From NCBI RefSeq assembly GCF_016545825.1, contig NC_052616.1, positions 59,355,278-59,419,277 on the forward strand: a DNA stretch of 64,000 nt, in the 5' to 3' direction. Positions within the stretch are counted from its first letter, which is position 1. The number at the start of each line of letters is the position of its first letter. This document shows, one piece after another, positions 61,381 through 64,000 of this stretch. Source of the stretch: Eucalyptus grandis (Eukaryota; Streptophyta; Magnoliopsida; Myrtales; Myrtaceae). The translations under genes and the position numbers were made by a program. The notes beneath the pieces were generated by a model, which worked only from the letters and a program-made list of their open reading frames with translations, made no database searches and was not told the origin of the DNA.

Positions 61381-61716
61381 AATACAAAAAGCAAATACAA
61401 GTGTGCAAACTCACCCAGTTTTTGAGCATCTCCAGACCATTTGCTCATCAAGTTTGATATCCTCACATTGATAAAAACAGCTCCAGACTCTATTGCTATA
61501 GCCTTGGCAAGCATTAGTCTTTCCAATACCAGGTGGTCCATAGAGCAAAACACCTTTTTGGGGACCAAGAAGTTTTCCATATGAGAAGAGATCAGGTCTT
61601 CGAAGCCGAAGAATAACCAGTTCATAAAGAGCTTGTTTAATGGCTTCCAATCCTCCAATAGAGTCAAATTCCACATCAATATGGTCAGGATTTATGACGT
61701 CACATGCTATCGCATC
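61381..61716 (-). pseudogene. ATAD1/Msp1-type AAA ATPase fragment, copy 1 (frameshifted)
   Basis: Minus-strand exon 61716-61415 with intron sequence on both sides. It reads DAIACDVINPDHIDVEFDSI, GGLEAIKQALYELVILRLRR, GKLLGPQKGVLLYGPPGIGK, then after T one extra A shifts the frame to MLAKAIAIESGAVFINVRIS, NLMSKWSGDAQKL. This is the N-terminal half of the AAA domain of plant ATAD1/Msp1 proteins, which extract mis-inserted tail-anchored proteins from outer mitochondrial or peroxisomal membranes. Walker A normally reads GPPGTGKT; here Thr is Ile. The Walker B part and the rest of the gene are absent, so this is a pseudogene piece. Confidence 0.85.
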
Positions 61717-62337
61717 CTGAAATTGTAGAGGAGAAAAATTAGAAAATGAACAAATACAAAATTTACATTTGAAATTCTGGAAACCGTCATGAGAGAAGAA
61801 CACTCAAAACAAGCTATTGACTGCAGCTTGCAAAGTAACCCGGGAGATGAATGATGACTGACCAAACAACAAGATAATCAAAAACACGCCCAGCCCCACT
61901 CTATACACATAACATATTATCATTTAAGAAACTAGTCAAAACCAATCTAAATAATTTTGATAGGAATCTGATCGGCATTCACCATAATCTTATTACATGT
62001 TCAAAACCCCTCCTTCAACACTCTTCAACAACTTTATGAGGCACTTCCAATAGCTTCGACAACAAGTTCAGGCATTCAAGCAAGGTTTCTACATGCTAGA
62101 TGTCGCAAGACCATCAATAGTGACAACACTTTACAAAGATGAGACGATAATGGAGGGTATCATCATACAGAGAGGACCTTAGCGCAAAAAATGAGAACTA
62201 CAACCGGGAGGACGGCACTGCTCCCTCAACTCCTGTCCCACCTTCCATATAAGACTCCTTAATCAATTCAACACTATTATAGACAGGAGCTGCCATTAAT
62301 GGCAAGAAATTCAAATCTCACTCACATCAAGCAAGAT

Positions 62338-62523
62338 AGTCCCCAAAAAGGTGTTTTGCTCTACGGACCACCTGGTATTGGAAAGACCAATGCTTGCCAA
62401 AGCTATAGCAATAGAGTCTGGAGCTGTTTTTATCAATGTGAGGATATCAAACTTGATGAGCAAATGGTTTGGAGATGCTCAAAAACTGGGTGAGTTTGCA
62501 CCCTCGTATTTGCTTTTTGTACT
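62338..62523 (+). pseudogene. ATAD1/Msp1-type AAA ATPase fragment, copy 2 (inverted partner)
   Basis: About 185 bases reading PQKGVLLYGPPGIGKT then, in the shifted frame, MLAKAIAIESGAVFINVRIS NLMSKWFGDAQKL, followed by the same intron start GTGAGTTTGCAC. It is the reverse complement of 61381-61565 with roughly seven mismatches by eye and carries the same extra A (AAGACCAATGC), so the two arose by duplication after the frameshift. The loop between them is about 770 bases. Confidence 0.85.
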
Positions 62524-62621
62524 ATGACAGCTGAGATGAATGTGCAGAGCGAGTATATTTTAGATGATTACAAATCGTTTTATTGGAATCTAAATGGAGT
62601 TTTGGGTTAGAGAAGTCTTGA

Positions 62622-62745
62622 TTAAGCAGTGAACTTGGTCACAGAAATGAGGTGAGGCATAATTTAGGTAAATACTAGTCATGGTTAAGCAATGAACTTG
62701 GTCACAGAAATGAGGTGAGGCATAATTTAGGTAAATACTATTCAT
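62622..62745. repeat. Two-copy 63-bp tandem repeat
   Basis: GAACTTGGTCACAGAAATGA at 62631 and again at 62694. Both copies continue GGTGAGGCATAATTTAGG and TAAATACTA almost without change, so the duplication is recent. Confidence 0.95.
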
Positions 62746-63532
62746 TCATTGTGGCTAGTCAGTGGCCACTTGTTTGAATGTGTTGGCCCTAATAGAAAGA
62801 AAAAACTTCTACCACAGACTGAACTGCATTAGACGCTAAAGCTTCGGCAGTGGTATTGGTTTTTTAGTGGCTTTTAATACATTGGGGCATTTGGTTTAAT
62901 TAATTCTCCAATTCTTCTTGGATATAACATAATTTCTTTATCTTTTCTCGATGGCACGCGGCACGCTTGGTTTTTCATGGGGGCACTGGTTGTAACTTTC
63001 CTCTCGCTCGCTCCTTTTTATCCCCCCTCGTTAAAGCTGCCGAACATGCCAATTACCTGTGAGCCGCAACTCTCGTTCTCTTAATTAACACGCCTAGCGA
63101 AGATGAAGAGGGTTATATCTGAGTGAGTTTTTACTGGACCATTCCGATCCGATCTAAAGTTATCGCTGAACGAGGTCAAAGCTGCCAGTGATCGGGGAGG
63201 ATGAGATGAGAATGTATAGATATGTCGGAACTTTGAAAATCCCGGTGAATCGAACCCTTTGATACCATTGTCCCAAAAGAGGGAAATTCCAAGGGCCTAT
63301 CATTCGATTTGGATGATAGAACTACTTGCTACCATGACTGCTCTGATCTAAGAAGCTACTCGAATGCCACCAGCAACGTACCTTATTTTACGGGGCCAAC
63401 GCCGAACGCATGAAATACTATGATCGTCTTATGCTTCGCATTTATCGGATCATTAAATTGCGTTGTCCGTGAGAGTTTTTATCGGATCTCTTGACAAATA
63501 CATAGCTACCCATCTTTGATCGGGAGACGTGT
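62746..63532. other. Gene-free stretch with a PBS-like site
   Basis: No gene. On the minus strand, 63267-63247 begins TGGTATCAAAGGGTTCGATT, close to the TGGTATCAGAGC primer-binding site (complementary to initiator tRNA-Met) found just inside plant LTR retrotransposons. This suggests a retrotransposon remnant in minus orientation. Confidence 0.4.
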
Positions 63533-64000
63533 CTTAAATGGGAGATAAATCTCACATTAATTGAGATTCATGGATGTTTGTCGGCAAAGGCTCAAACCTT
63601 CCCTCACAGGAGGGCCAAAGTGGGCAATTTTTCGTAATTGGACACGTACAAATGTCAACATTGTAAAGAAGGCTACACTGCTTCGAAGAAATATAATTTT
63701 TATCCTTAAAAAAGATATAGAAAAGAAACTAGAAATCTTCATTTTACGTGCTATTAGTTTGGAATGTAAAAAATTGCCCTCAATGTCATAGTTAATAAGT
63801 GCCTAGGCTATTGTACAAATTTTTTACATGATAAGCCTCAGTGCATCCCTCAGGCGTTGCTTGCAATGAAGCATGTCTCATGCCGACCTATCACGTCAAT
63901 TGGTTAATGAATTCTCACTCCCACAGGCTGAGAATCCTCTATGAATATATCGACTGAGAACAGACACCTCAGCCTTTGGGCCAAGATTCTAAACAGAGAC
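63533..64000. repeat. Dispersed repeat copy 2 (runs off the window)
   Basis: It follows 58709-59145 in order: GGGAGATAAATCTCACATTA, GGAGGGCCAAAG, GCCCTCAATGTCATAGTTAA, CAGGCGTTGCTTGCAATGAA, GAATTCTCACTCCCACAGG and GCTGAGAATCCTCTATGAAT. The right edge is cut by the end of the window. Confidence 0.7.

Overview
This window is nuclear DNA from a flowering plant, almost certainly a eudicot. The genes are spliced, with up to about 21 exons. The proteins closely match plant orthologues: a tropinone-reductase-like peroxisomal SDR, THO1/HPR1, a RIN4-type NOI protein, DUF506 and DUF3537. Intergenic DNA is AT-rich and full of small transposon remnants. A woody rosid, perhaps of Myrtales, is my guess from general sequence style, and that guess is weak. 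There is no bacterial, organellar or viral gene cluster.

Layout: (1) 1.2-3.0 kb, a DUF3537 (plant gustatory-receptor-like) seven-TM gene with one single-base frameshift. (2) 5.5-7.6 kb, a RIN4/NOI immune-regulator gene with three NOI modules, the middle one degenerate. (3) 9.1-12.4 kb, a duplicated AT-rich repeat, one copy split by a 1.5-kb long-terminal-inverted-repeat transposon with a GC-rich palindromic core. (4) 12.6-16.3 kb, a complete IBR1/SDRa gene ending in the peroxisomal signal SRL. (5) 16.3-23.5 kb, gene-poor. (6) 23.5-24.2 kb, a single-exon plant-specific protein with a Cys cluster (minus). (7) 24.2-30.5 kb, gene-poor with foldback MITEs. (8) 30.5-34.8 kb, a three-exon EAR-motif protein (minus) with a single-base frameshift in a G run. 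(9) 36.6-46.4 kb, THO1/HPR1, including one GC-AG intron and a 261-bp intronic tandem duplication. (10) 47.7-49.6 kb, a CFAP20/BUG22 gene (minus), head to head with a decayed GART (PUR3) copy at 50.3-52.3 kb. (11) 52.7-53.7 kb, a DUF506 gene (minus) with a cluster of CACGTG boxes 1.7 kb upstream. (12) 55.8-64 kb, a minisatellite, MITEs, LTR-like tandem repeats, a small plant-specific putatively myristoylated protein, and two fragments of an ATAD1/Msp1-type AAA ATPase arranged as an inverted repeat, both carrying the same frameshift.

The genes do not form one pathway. They are an ordinary eukaryotic neighbourhood: immunity (RIN4), peroxisomal IBA metabolism (IBR1), mRNA export (THO1) and a conserved cilia-family protein kept in a non-ciliated plant. 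I found no convincing new multi-gene system. The observations most worth following are the AAA-ATPase inverted repeat (a possible hairpin small-RNA source), the three-module RIN4 gene, the nested transposon, the G-box cluster, and the two near-intact genes each broken by one extra C. Splice sites were assigned by eye from reading frame, GT/AG signals and remembered family sequences; transcripts would be needed to confirm them.
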